Shown: one piece after another, positions 8,144 to 15,404 of the stretch
Numbering within the stretch: position 1 is the first letter of the stretch
How the letters are laid out: every line of letters starts with the position of its first letter
Source: Desulfobacter sp.
GTDB lineage: Bacteria > Desulfobacterota > Desulfobacteria > Desulfobacterales > Desulfobacteraceae
Length of the DNA: 64,000 nucleotides
Direction: 5' to 3'
NCBI GenBank assembly: GCA_028768525.1
Contig: CP054837.1
Location: 5,801,001 to 5,865,000 of the forward strand
Translations under genes and position numbers: made by a program
Notes under the pieces: model-generated
The model's database searches: none
What the model saw: the letters and a program-made list of their open reading frames with translations, nothing else
Told to the model about the DNA's origin: nothing

Positions 8144-9610
8144 TTAGCTTGCCAGGGTAATGGGCATTCCCATGAGACCCCACAGCCAGATGGCACCGGC
8201 CACAACGATCATCAGGATAATACTGGCGGGGACGCCGTACATGAAAAATTCCCCTGTGGTAAACTGTTTGGAGTCATAGGCGATGGCATTGGGGGCTGCG
8301 CCGACCAGAAGCAGAAACGGCATACCGGCGGTTACCAGGGCGCTGAACAGGATGACTTCAGGTGCCACATGCAGGTAAGGCGCGATGACCAGGGCAACGG
8401 GCAGGGAGATGGCGATGGCTGCCACGTTCATGATAAAGTTGGTCATGATCATGACAAAAAAGGCAATACTCATGACAAAGACAAACCAGTGGGATTCCTT
8501 GAACATGCTGAGCCAGTTGATGGCCAGCCATTCTGCCGCACCTGTTTCCCAGAGGCAGAACCCAATACTCATGGCCCCTCCAAACAATAATATAATGTTC
8601 CAGGGGATTGACTCAAGGTCTTTTATGTCAAGGATTTTAACGACAAAGAAAAGGGCGGTTGCGATGAGCATGATGGCGTTTTTATCCAGCGGGGCAATGG
8701 CCGGTATAAACTGTTTGATGGACATGATGCCGATACAGGAAAAAATGATGAGGGCCGCCAGTATCTCGGTGCCGGTGATTTTTCCCATGGCTGCACTCAG
8801 CTTTTTGGCCTTTTCCCTCAGCCCGGGGATTTCTTTTTTCTCGGGTTTGAAGAAAATCATGAAAAATCCCCAGAGGATGAAGGTCATGGCCCAGCCAATG
8901 GGGAACATGTAATAGGACAGTTCGAAAAAAGAAATATCTTTTCCCACGATGTCTTTGAAGAAACCGATGGCAACAGCACCCCGGGCAGCACCCAGCAGGG
9001 TGACGATGGAACCGGCACCGGCCACAAAGGCCATCCCCATGAACAGGCCCTTGCCGAATTTGGTGGGGCCTTCTTCCTCGGTGTACATGCCGTAGATGGT
9101 TAAGAGCAGCGGGAACATGGTGGCGGCCACGGCCGTATGGGCCATGATATGGGTCAGGGCGGCCGTTACCACAAAACATCCCAGGTAGATCATTGAGGTC
9201 TTTTCCCCCACAATGGCCAGCATCTTGTAAGCCAGCCGCTTGGTAAGCCCGGTCTTGGTGAATACCATGCCGATGACAAGGGAGCCGAAGATAAAGAGGA
9301 CGGAAGGGGTCATGAAGTCCTTGAGTGCTTTTTCAGCGGGGCGGACCATAAACAGCACCTGCATGGCCCCCAGGGTGAGGCTGGTTACGCCGATGGGCAC
9401 GACTTCAAATACCCACCATGTACCGGCCAGAAGAAATATGGCGATGGCACCTTTGCCCTGCTGGCTGAGGGTAAAATGCTTGCCTAGGGGATCCACGGCA
9501 TCGGGCCATGGGGGTGAAAAATTAACAATGGCAAATAATGTTACACCGATAAGGATAAATAGGATTCGTTTCCAATCCACGTTTGATGGTGTTGCGCTTT
9601 CGGTTGTCAT
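8144..9610 (-). CDS. DASS/SLC13 family sodium:anion symporter (sulfate or dicarboxylate)
   Basis: A 488-residue polytopic permease of the divalent anion:Na+ symporter family, with about 11-12 membrane segments. Family features include WWVFEVVPIGVTSL early, THIMAHTAVAATMF in the first half and TNFIMNVAAIAISLP in the second half, matching the two helical hairpins that form the anion site. The MIVAAGAPNAIAYDS-like motif is present as GAAPNAIAYDSKQF. In sulfate reducers several DASS proteins are thought to import sulfate, but sequence alone does not separate sulfate from C4-dicarboxylates. It lies between a kinase-like/BON protein and a CBS protein in a sigma-54 operon. The ATG is preceded by AAAGGAG at 13 bases. 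Confidence 0.85.
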   Translation of the reverse strand: MTTESATPSNVDWKRILFILIGVTLFAIVNFSPPWPDAVDPLGKHFTLSQQGKGAIAIFLLAGTWWVFEVVPIGVTSLTLGAMQVLFMVRPAEKALKDFMTPSVLFIFGSLVIGMVFTKTGLTKRLAYKMLAIVGEKTSMIYLGCFVVTAALTHIMAHTAVAATMFPLLLTIYGMYTEEEGPTKFGKGLFMGMAFVAGAGSIVTLLGAARGAVAIGFFKDIVGKDISFFELSYYMFPIGWAMTFILWGFFMIFFKPEKKEIPGLREKAKKLSAAMGKITGTEILAALIIFSCIGIMSIKQFIPAIAPLDKNAIMLIATALFFVVKILDIKDLESIPWNIILLFGGAMSIGFCLWETGAAEWLAINWLSMFKESHWFVFVMSIAFFVMIMTNFIMNVAAIAISLPVALVIAPYLHVAPEVILFSALVTAGMPFLLLVGAAPNAIAYDSKQFTTGEFFMYGVPASIILMIVVAGAIWLWGLMGMPITLAS

Positions 9611-9633
9611 TTGTGGCTTACGCTCCTTTGTAG

Positions 9634-9645
9634 TACTAATTAGTA
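9634..9645. repeat. perfect 12-bp palindrome in the leader of the DASS gene
   Basis: TACTAATTAGTA is self-complementary. It lies in the 94-base gap between the kinase-like gene and the transporter gene, 24 bases before the transporter start codon. It could be a protein operator or a small mRNA hairpin affecting transporter translation. There is no direct evidence for either. Confidence 0.35.
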
Positions 9646-9704
9646 GATTTTACCTTTATTTTTGGAACCCCTTTCCTGTGACGGCAAAGAAGTCTCCGAT
9701 GTTT

Positions 9705-10592
9705 CTATGGCTTGCTCCGGTATCCCCGGGGCGGACCGATATTAAAATTTTTGACTATGCTGCCTTTATAATAATTGGGGCCGATTTTTGTTTTTACGGT
9801 TTCAACCCCCGGCACTGCGGTTGCGGCGGCCATGATTTGCTGTTGAATTTTTGACAGATTCATGACTTTTCTGTCAAGGGTAACCGTAACATTTCCCGAT
9901 TGCGTGTCCACCAATAGACCCGTGCCAAAGGCCGACAAGGCCACTTCCACATTTGAGTTGATGCAGAAGTCCGATATTTTATTGGGGGCTGGCTGATTGA
10001 AGGGCGGAGCGGCAAGGGCGGCCTTAATTTGTTCGGCCAGGTACCTGGCAAGCGTTTCGTCCATATTCAGATGGTTGGTATAGGCATCTTCGTGGGCGAT
10101 CACCAGATCATACTGGCTGGTATCCAGCGGCAGTTTGCCGGTCAGGTTTTTAACCCACCATTCGGCCCGCCGGTCCGCCTTTTCAAGAATGGATTCGGCC
10201 GAAGACTCGGACAGCCTGCCGTTTTCCACGGCCCGCCGGATGCGGACCGGTTGCGGGGCCGTGGATAAAATTTTGAATACATGTGAGATGCTTGCGGGGA
10301 TCAGGTGGCTGATAATGCCGATGAAAATGCAATTGTCCCTGGCAATGGCGTCGGACAGGGTCTTTTTCAAGCCTGAGACGCAGCGCTCACGGTCATGGGT
10401 AAACTCATTATGGGGGACGGGTTTACCGTGGACCACCTTGAAAATGAGATCGTCGGGCAGCCCCTGGGTAAGGCTGGTTGCTTCCACAAGGTCGGTGTCG
10501 GTGCAGACCGTGGCTCCGTAGGTTTCCGCCAGGATCTCTATTAATTGTCTTGGGGCCGTGTGCAGCCCGCATGTAATGGCAATGACCGGCAT
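9705..10592 (-). CDS. cytidylate-kinase-like protein fused to a BON-like domain
   Basis: A 295-residue protein. Residues 1 to about 200 follow the outline of the cytidylate-kinase-like family seen in deltaproteobacteria (ITCGLHT start, an IARDNCIFIG strand, RIRRAVENGR, and EKADRRAEWWVKNLTG). The N-terminal nucleotide loop has no GxxGxGK[ST], so normal kinase activity is doubtful. Residues about 215-275 look like a BON domain: alternating hydrophobics, a SGNVTVTLDRKV strand and VPGVETVKTKI. BON domains bind membranes or ligands. It is the first gene behind the sigma-54 promoter at 10674-10689 and precedes the DASS transporter. A regulatory or sensing role for the transporter is my inference. 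Confidence 0.65.
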   Translation of the reverse strand: MPVIAITCGLHTAPRQLIEILAETYGATVCTDTDLVEATSLTQGLPDDLIFKVVHGKPVPHNEFTHDRERCVSGLKKTLSDAIARDNCIFIGIISHLIPASISHVFKILSTAPQPVRIRRAVENGRLSESSAESILEKADRRAEWWVKNLTGKLPLDTSQYDLVIAHEDAYTNHLNMDETLARYLAEQIKAALAAPPFNQPAPNKISDFCINSNVEVALSAFGTGLLVDTQSGNVTVTLDRKVMNLSKIQQQIMAAATAVPGVETVKTKIGPNYYKGSIVKNFNIGPPRGYRSKP

Positions 10593-10673
10593 GGCTTACG
10601 CTTGCAAATTTGTTATCAATCTATGGACAACCCAATGGTGCCCAGGCTCTGGCCGTAATACGGTTAGCTTATG

Positions 10674-10689
10674 AGCAAGGAGTATGCCA
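10674..10689 (-). promoter_or_regulatory. sigma-54 (-24/-12) promoter of the kinase-like/DASS/CBS operon
   Basis: On the minus strand the sequence TGGCATACTCCTTGCT matches the sigma-54 consensus TGGCAYRNNNNTTGCW at every defined position, with GG and GC at the required spacing. It lies 82 bases before the start codon of the first gene. An activator for this sigma factor is encoded immediately upstream (11191-12621), which supports a functional pairing. Confidence 0.85.
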
Positions 10690-10790
10690 AGTGGCGTAAC
10701 GCCCCTGTGGTGAAGGGATGGTGTTCGAAATGATTTATGATATGATACTAAATGAAACGTTTTAAAACATTATTATTGGAAATAATTTGT

Positions 10791-10810
10791 AACAAAATGA
10801 AACAAAATGA
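10791..10810. promoter_or_regulatory. candidate upstream activator region: tandem 10-mer repeat
   Basis: AACAAAATGA occurs twice in exact tandem (10791-10800, 10801-10810), about 110 bases upstream of the sigma-54 promoter in the direction of transcription. This is the usual distance for enhancer sites. Nearby are the palindrome AAACGTTT and an ATTATT/AATAAT inverted pair, either of which could also be the binding site. Confidence 0.35.
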
Positions 10811-10822
10811 AATGACTGAATG

Positions 10823-11185
10823 CTAAATCAGGTTTCCCTCAACCATACGGGTGGAAAGAATGTCCCCCGGCGACAGCGCGCGGTTCTGCCACCGTTCAAA
10901 GGCCTGCTGCCAGTCACCCACCACAGCGTCGAATATTTTCATTTTTTTCCATTCCAGGAATTCATAGTATTCGCCTTCAACAGCGCCGCAAATAAGGGTA
11001 TTGATATTTTCCGACAATAGAAGCCGGCAGAGCTCATCGGCAGATGATTGGGGGAGTACGATGATCTGCTTGTTGGTGACAGTTGAGCGGTCCGTTGTCT
11101 GGAGGATCACCACTTCCGTAGCCAGATCAAACCGGGGAATGATGTCGTCACCGTGAACAGGTATGGCAATTTTATGTACGGGCAT
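10823..11185 (-). CDS. NifX/NifB-type dinitrogenase cofactor-like domain protein
   Basis: A 120-residue single-domain protein of the NifX superfamily (dinitrogenase iron-molybdenum cofactor biosynthesis fold): KIAIPVHGDDIIPRFDLATE at the start, then INTLICGAVEGEYYEFLE, the usual place of the turn near the ligand pocket. Stand-alone members are common in anaerobes and are thought to bind metal-sulfur clusters or small metabolites. It lies 5 bases after the sigma-54 activator, so it is co-transcribed with it. It could be a ligand sensor for the activator (inference). No nif genes are nearby, so nitrogen fixation is not implied. Confidence 0.8.
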   Translation of the reverse strand: MPVHKIAIPVHGDDIIPRFDLATEVVILQTTDRSTVTNKQIIVLPQSSADELCRLLLSENINTLICGAVEGEYYEFLEWKKMKIFDAVVGDWQQAFERWQNRALSPGDILSTRMVEGNLI

Positions 11186-11190
11186 GGGGG

Positions 11191-12621
11191 TTACTCAATT
11201 CCAAATTGTTTGAGTTTTCGCCACAGGGTACTGCGGCTCATGTCCAGGAGCTGGGCGGCCCTGGCCTTTTTGCCCTTTGATTTGCGCAGGGCGTCCATGA
11301 TCATTTCCCGTTCCACCGATGCCCATGTGGTCTGGTCCGGTTTCGGTGCAGTCCCGGGCGGAGTCAACACAGAACGGGGATTCGGAGAAGGGGCTGAATT
11401 ACCGGCGGACGGGGAGGGGGGGAAGGCGGATGCCGGGCCTGATTCAACGATATAGGCCGGCAGGTTTTCCGGTTGGATCAATTGTCCCTGGGCGACGTTT
11501 ACTGCATATTCCACAATGTTTTTAAGCTCCCGTATATTGCCTTCATAGGTGTAATTCATCAGGCAGGTCAGGGCGGCCTGGGAGAATCCGGTAAGATCTT
11601 TTTCGTTTTTTGCCGCGTAGCTGTTGAAAAAGTGATCCAGCAGCAGGCGGATATCTCCTTCCCGCTCTCGCAGTGGCGGCAGATGAATCCTGGCGACATT
11701 CAGGCGGAAGAGCAGGTCTTTGCGGAATTTGCCCAACGCCACCATCTCTTCCAGGTTTCTGTGGGTGGCGGCAATGATCCTGACATCGGCATTAAACCCC
11801 TTGGTGGCCCCCAGGGGGTAGACCACCTTGTCATCCAGAAAGGTGAGCAGTTTGACCTGGAGGGGCAGGGGGAGGTCTCCGATTTCTGTCAGGAAAATGG
11901 TGCCGTTGTGGGCCAGTTTGAACCGTCCGGGCTTATTTTCAACTGCTCCGGTGAAGGCCCCTTTTTTATGGCCGAAGAGTTCTGATTCCAAAAGTGTTGC
12001 CGGAAGGGCCCCGCAGTTTATTTTTATAAAAGGCCCCACGGCGCGCTGGGAGGTCTGATGGACGGCTTCGGCCACCAGGTCTTTGCCTGTCCCGGTTTCA
12101 CCGGTAATGAGAATGGAAGTGTCGCTCTGGGCCAGCATGGGCAGGGTCTGGAAAATTTCTTCCATTTTTCGGCTTCTGCCAATGATGTTGGCAAAACTGT
12201 AAGCCACATTTTTTCCCGGGTCATTGGTGCCAATGCTTCTCAGATCTTCAATGGTCTCAATATAGCCGGTGACCTGACCCTCTGTATCCAGAATCTGGGA
12301 TGCAGTTATCCTGATGGGCAGTTTCTGGCGGTCCAGGTTAATCATATCCGTAGCGCATGAAACAGAGCGGCTCTTTATGGGGCTGGATTTTACCGGGCAG
12401 CCCGTGATGCAGGCGGCGCTTCTCAGGATATGCCTGCATTGGATGCCGTAGGCCATGTCATCGGAAAATCCGGACAAGGCCTGGAATGCCCTGTTTAAAT
12501 GGACCACCCGCCGGTCTTTGTCAAGAATCAGTATCCCCATGGGGATTTCATCCAGGAGATGGGCAAAATCCAGCGGATTGTTCATGAGTGAATGAATACA
12601 GGGAAGCTCGGACCTATACAT
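11191..12621 (-). CDS. sigma-54-dependent transcriptional activator with Cys-containing PAS domain
   Basis: A 476-residue enhancer-binding protein. Order: PAS domain (about 18-130), AAA+ core (about 145-370), a Ser/Pro linker, and a Fis-type helix-turn-helix at the end (RAAQLLDMSRSTLWRKLKQF). Walker A is GETGTGKD at 174-181, and the sigma-54 contact loop GAFTGA is at 221-226. The Walker B segment reads FLTEIGD, so the usual Asp is Thr245. The PAS domain carries Cys62, Cys71 and Cys75 (C-x8-C-x3-CP), a pattern suited to a metal cluster or redox sensing. It is the obvious candidate to act at the sigma-54 promoter 0.5 kb downstream. It lies between a response regulator and a NifX-like gene. Confidence 0.9.
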   Translation of the reverse strand: MYRSELPCIHSLMNNPLDFAHLLDEIPMGILILDKDRRVVHLNRAFQALSGFSDDMAYGIQCRHILRSAACITGCPVKSSPIKSRSVSCATDMINLDRQKLPIRITASQILDTEGQVTGYIETIEDLRSIGTNDPGKNVAYSFANIIGRSRKMEEIFQTLPMLAQSDTSILITGETGTGKDLVAEAVHQTSQRAVGPFIKINCGALPATLLESELFGHKKGAFTGAVENKPGRFKLAHNGTIFLTEIGDLPLPLQVKLLTFLDDKVVYPLGATKGFNADVRIIAATHRNLEEMVALGKFRKDLLFRLNVARIHLPPLREREGDIRLLLDHFFNSYAAKNEKDLTGFSQAALTCLMNYTYEGNIRELKNIVEYAVNVAQGQLIQPENLPAYIVESGPASAFPPSPSAGNSAPSPNPRSVLTPPGTAPKPDQTTWASVEREMIMDALRKSKGKKARAAQLLDMSRSTLWRKLKQFGIE

Positions 12622-12665
12622 TCTGACGGGTCATCCTTTTGATAAATACGGCCGCGGGATGTGAC

Positions 12666-13094
12666 CTAGTTTCCGTACCGCTGGAGGATATCTTTGATTT
12701 TTTCTTCGGTCTGTTTTTCAACGATCAGCATTTTGTCGGCTTTGGCCTGTTTTATTTTCTGGGAGAGGGTTTCAAGGTCCGCCGGCTTTTCCAGGAAATC
12801 AGCCGCACCGATTTTCATGGCTTCAACTGTTTTTTCAACGGTGGCATAACCGGTGAGCAGGATGATCTGAAGCTCCGGGCTTTTGTTCTTGATGTTTTTC
12901 AATGTTTCCAGTCCATCCATTTCCGGCATCTGGAAATCCATTACAATGGCATCAAAGGATTCTTTTGCCAGGATGTCCAGGGCGTCTGCAGCGGACCCGG
13001 CAGTCGTCACCTTCATTCCCATGCCTGACATGCGCAGGGACATGATTTCCAGAAACTCTTTTTCATCGTCAACAAGCAATACTTTTTCGGACAT
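12666..13094 (-). CDS. single-domain response regulator
   Basis: A 142-residue CheY-like receiver domain with a short C-terminal helix extension. The acidic pair is LLVDDE (Asp9, Asp10), the phospho-acceptor is Asp53 (VMDFQMP), the switch Thr is in LLTGYA and the conserved Lys is in EKPAD. There is no DNA-binding output, so it acts by protein contact or as a phosphate relay. It follows a degenerate histidine kinase and precedes the sigma-54 activator in the same direction. Confidence 0.9.
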   Translation of the reverse strand: MSEKVLLVDDEKEFLEIMSLRMSGMGMKVTTAGSAADALDILAKESFDAIVMDFQMPEMDGLETLKNIKNKSPELQIILLTGYATVEKTVEAMKIGAADFLEKPADLETLSQKIKQAKADKMLIVEKQTEEKIKDILQRYGN

Positions 13095-13162
13095 TTTTTA
13101 CTCCTTCCCCTGTATCTGCCCGGTTGCCATCCAGGCATGGGATTCGATCCAATGGTTTTCTC

Positions 13163-13912
13163 TCAACCGGTCCACTCAATGGCAAAGCCGTCTTTGATAT
13201 CCATAACTGGCCTTATCTTCAGAAACTGCATCAATTCAATTTCTTCCGGTGCGGCCAATGGGGCTGCCAGACCGTCCTGTTTCAACCGGTCGACCATAAA
13301 AAAGACCCGGTTGCCACTGTCTGTTGAACCAAAGGAAATGTTCAGCGTTTTATTCCCCTCCACTGCTGCCAGGCTTGTTTTTACGGCCCTGAACAACAAT
13401 AAGTTCAATAAGAACGGGGGCGCATTGAGGAAAATTTTGTTTTCAGGCGGCGTGATCTGAATTTCAGCACCGTGGTTTCTGATAATTCCGGCGCAAAGGT
13501 CAATCACCAGGTCAAGTGAGGCTTCAAGGTCTGTCACCACCCGTCCCGGGGCAAGATTATTGGCAAACCGGTTCAGCTTTTTTAAGATTTGATCACTTCG
13601 GCCAATTTCTGTTTTAATTTTTTTTGTGACGGTTTTATCAAGATCCTGGGCAAGGGTACGCTGGAGGTCCCTCTGGAACAGATCTTCAAGAAATCCTACA
13701 TTTTCATTAATAATGGCCAGATAGTTTTTCATATCATGGGTAACCGACATTGCTATTTCAGAGACAAACATCATCATGAAATTCATCATTTTCAATGACA
13801 ATTCCGATGGTTCAAGTTCAGTTTGATGGGGAGTCATCACTTGTGCTGTCTCGTTTTGGTGGTTGAGTCGATCGGTGTGGTCAACGGCGGATCTTGATTT
13901 TACGGTGGGCAT
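13163..13912 (-). CDS. degenerate histidine-kinase-like protein
   Basis: A 249-residue soluble protein. Its central segment AMSVTHDMKNYLAIINENVG resembles the HisKA H-box, with His59 as candidate phospho-acceptor, followed by a helical region like a dimerisation hairpin. The C-terminal half has the position and length of an HATPase domain. However, the N-box Asn (NLLLFRAVKTSL here) and the DxGxG and GxGxG loops are missing, so ATP binding is unlikely. It may serve as a phosphotransfer, phosphatase or sensing partner of the following response regulator. The region before it (13913-14015) is shared with the divergent gene at 14016. Confidence 0.6.
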   Translation of the reverse strand: MPTVKSRSAVDHTDRLNHQNETAQVMTPHQTELEPSELSLKMMNFMMMFVSEIAMSVTHDMKNYLAIINENVGFLEDLFQRDLQRTLAQDLDKTVTKKIKTEIGRSDQILKKLNRFANNLAPGRVVTDLEASLDLVIDLCAGIIRNHGAEIQITPPENKIFLNAPPFLLNLLLFRAVKTSLAAVEGNKTLNISFGSTDSGNRVFFMVDRLKQDGLAAPLAAPEEIELMQFLKIRPVMDIKDGFAIEWTG

Positions 13913-14015
13913 ATGTTACCAATATTATTAAGTTAAATTCTGTTTATTACCCAGATGGTCCTAAGCATGATCATTTAATTTGTTCTAAAAGTCAAGATGA
14001 AACACGGAGTATCAA

Positions 14016-15236
14016 TTGCCTGAAAAAGCAAAGCTTCTGGAAAAACTCATTGGAAATGGATTTCGAATTCCCGATTTTATCCATGTGCCTGCGGAAAAAT
14101 TCGAAACAGAGGACTTCTCTGAGCTGGAAACTTTTCTGGACACCCACCGCGAAAGCTATAAGGTGATCGCCAGAAGCGCCCATCCGAAAGAATCGGAGTT
14201 CAAGGGGGGCACCTTTGATTCGCTTGAGACCTATGCGGATACCGCCGGTATTATTTATGCCCGAAACAAGATCATCAAGATGGCCCGGGAGGCCAGGGGG
14301 CTTTCCATCCGCCGTCAACAGATTTTCAACCATGCGCCGGAAATCGATTTCCAGGAGATGGGGGTCATCGTTATGCCCTTTGTCAACGGCGTCAGTGTTA
14401 TGGCAAAGATGATCGGTGAGGACTGGGAGTTTGGATATTGCCGGAACCGAAACCACAAGGTCCAAAAAGATCCCCATATCACAAAGGTGCCCCATGACCG
14501 GCAGCTTGTGCAGCTTTCCAAGGCAATTCAGGAGTGCCTGGGCTTCAAGTGCGAGATCGAGTACATTGTTTCCGTTGAAGGGGATATCTATGTGGTGCAG
14601 GCCAAGGATATTTCCAACATTGAAACCCTGGAGGAAAAGGAGAGCCAGGCCTCCATCCGTCTGGACGGTATCCGGCGGATCCGCAAACGGAGAAGCTACC
14701 GGGAGCGCCCCCTTTACGTCATGGACAATAAAGCCTTTTATCTGAAAATCATCGATTTGTGCGAGGATTTTATCCAGGAAAATGCCCCCCAGGCCGGTGT
14801 GCAGAAAATACTGGATGCGGTGGGTGCCTACGAAGAAGCCCTTGAATCATTTGCATTGAGGCATCAGCGGTTTGCCATCCTTGGCTATGCCATCCATGAC
14901 ACCGGTGATATTTACCAAATCGCCAATCATTATCTTGACGATTACCCCGAATACCAGAAAAAAGTATCAAAGGCGCTTCATAACAATTTATATAAAATAG
15001 ACATTTTTCTAGCTGAAGCCGATACCCTCATCGCCCGGGACAAGTTCCGCCTTAATCTTTGCAGCCATGATGCCTACGGCATTGATACGGTGAGAAATCC
15101 CCTCTGGTCGGCCTATTGGCATGCCAAGCGCCATGACGAGATGATTAAGGATTTCAAACGGCTGGGATTTAAAACAGATGATACCATCGGTATTGATATT
15201 GATCCCGAAGGACACCCGGTTGTTTACCGGCATTAA
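14016..15236 (+). CDS. PEP-synthase N-domain-like (ATP-grasp) protein
   Basis: A 406-residue protein whose first half resembles the pyruvate/PEP-binding ATP-grasp domain (PPDK N-terminal domain). It shows YKVIARSAHPKESEFKGGTF, where the related enzymes have VRSSA..ED, and MGVIVMPFVNGV, where they have a VMVQ-type strand. The end CEIEYIVSVEGDIYVVQAKD matches the enzymes' closing metal-binding strand. The swivelling phospho-His and PEP/pyruvate barrel domains are absent, and the second half matches nothing I know. The start is a TTG with CGGAG seven bases upstream. No in-frame ATG occurs before the conserved part. Substrate is unknown. The next gene, a beta-helix transferase, is in the same direction with its own likely promoter. 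Confidence 0.6.
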   Translation: MPEKAKLLEKLIGNGFRIPDFIHVPAEKFETEDFSELETFLDTHRESYKVIARSAHPKESEFKGGTFDSLETYADTAGIIYARNKIIKMAREARGLSIRRQQIFNHAPEIDFQEMGVIVMPFVNGVSVMAKMIGEDWEFGYCRNRNHKVQKDPHITKVPHDRQLVQLSKAIQECLGFKCEIEYIVSVEGDIYVVQAKDISNIETLEEKESQASIRLDGIRRIRKRRSYRERPLYVMDNKAFYLKIIDLCEDFIQENAPQAGVQKILDAVGAYEEALESFALRHQRFAILGYAIHDTGDIYQIANHYLDDYPEYQKKVSKALHNNLYKIDIFLAEADTLIARDKFRLNLCSHDAYGIDTVRNPLWSAYWHAKRHDEMIKDFKRLGFKTDDTIGIDIDPEGHPVVYRH

Positions 15237-15333
15237 CTCTGGGGGTATCTGAGGGAAGCCCGTTCTGCAAGGATCTCTTTTCCAATTGATTCTGCCTGCC
15301 AAATAAAAATCGGACCCCTTTAAAATGCGGTGC

Positions 15334-15362
15334 TTGTCACCTGGGTATCCCTATGGTATACC
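15334..15362 (+). promoter_or_regulatory. candidate sigma-70 promoter of the beta-helix transferase gene
   Basis: TTGTCA (15334-15339) and TATACC (15357-15362) are separated by 17 bases, matching the housekeeping consensus at 5/6 and 4/6 positions. They lie 43 bases before the next start codon. Confidence 0.5.
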
Positions 15363-15404
15363 TTTTTCTTAATATAAATTTAGATAATAGATAAGGGTAA
15401 ATAA

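Noticed and set aside
10823..11185. nitrogen-fixation function for the NifX-like protein
   Set aside because: No nitrogenase or cofactor genes occur in the window, and stand-alone NifX-fold proteins are common in non-fixing anaerobes.
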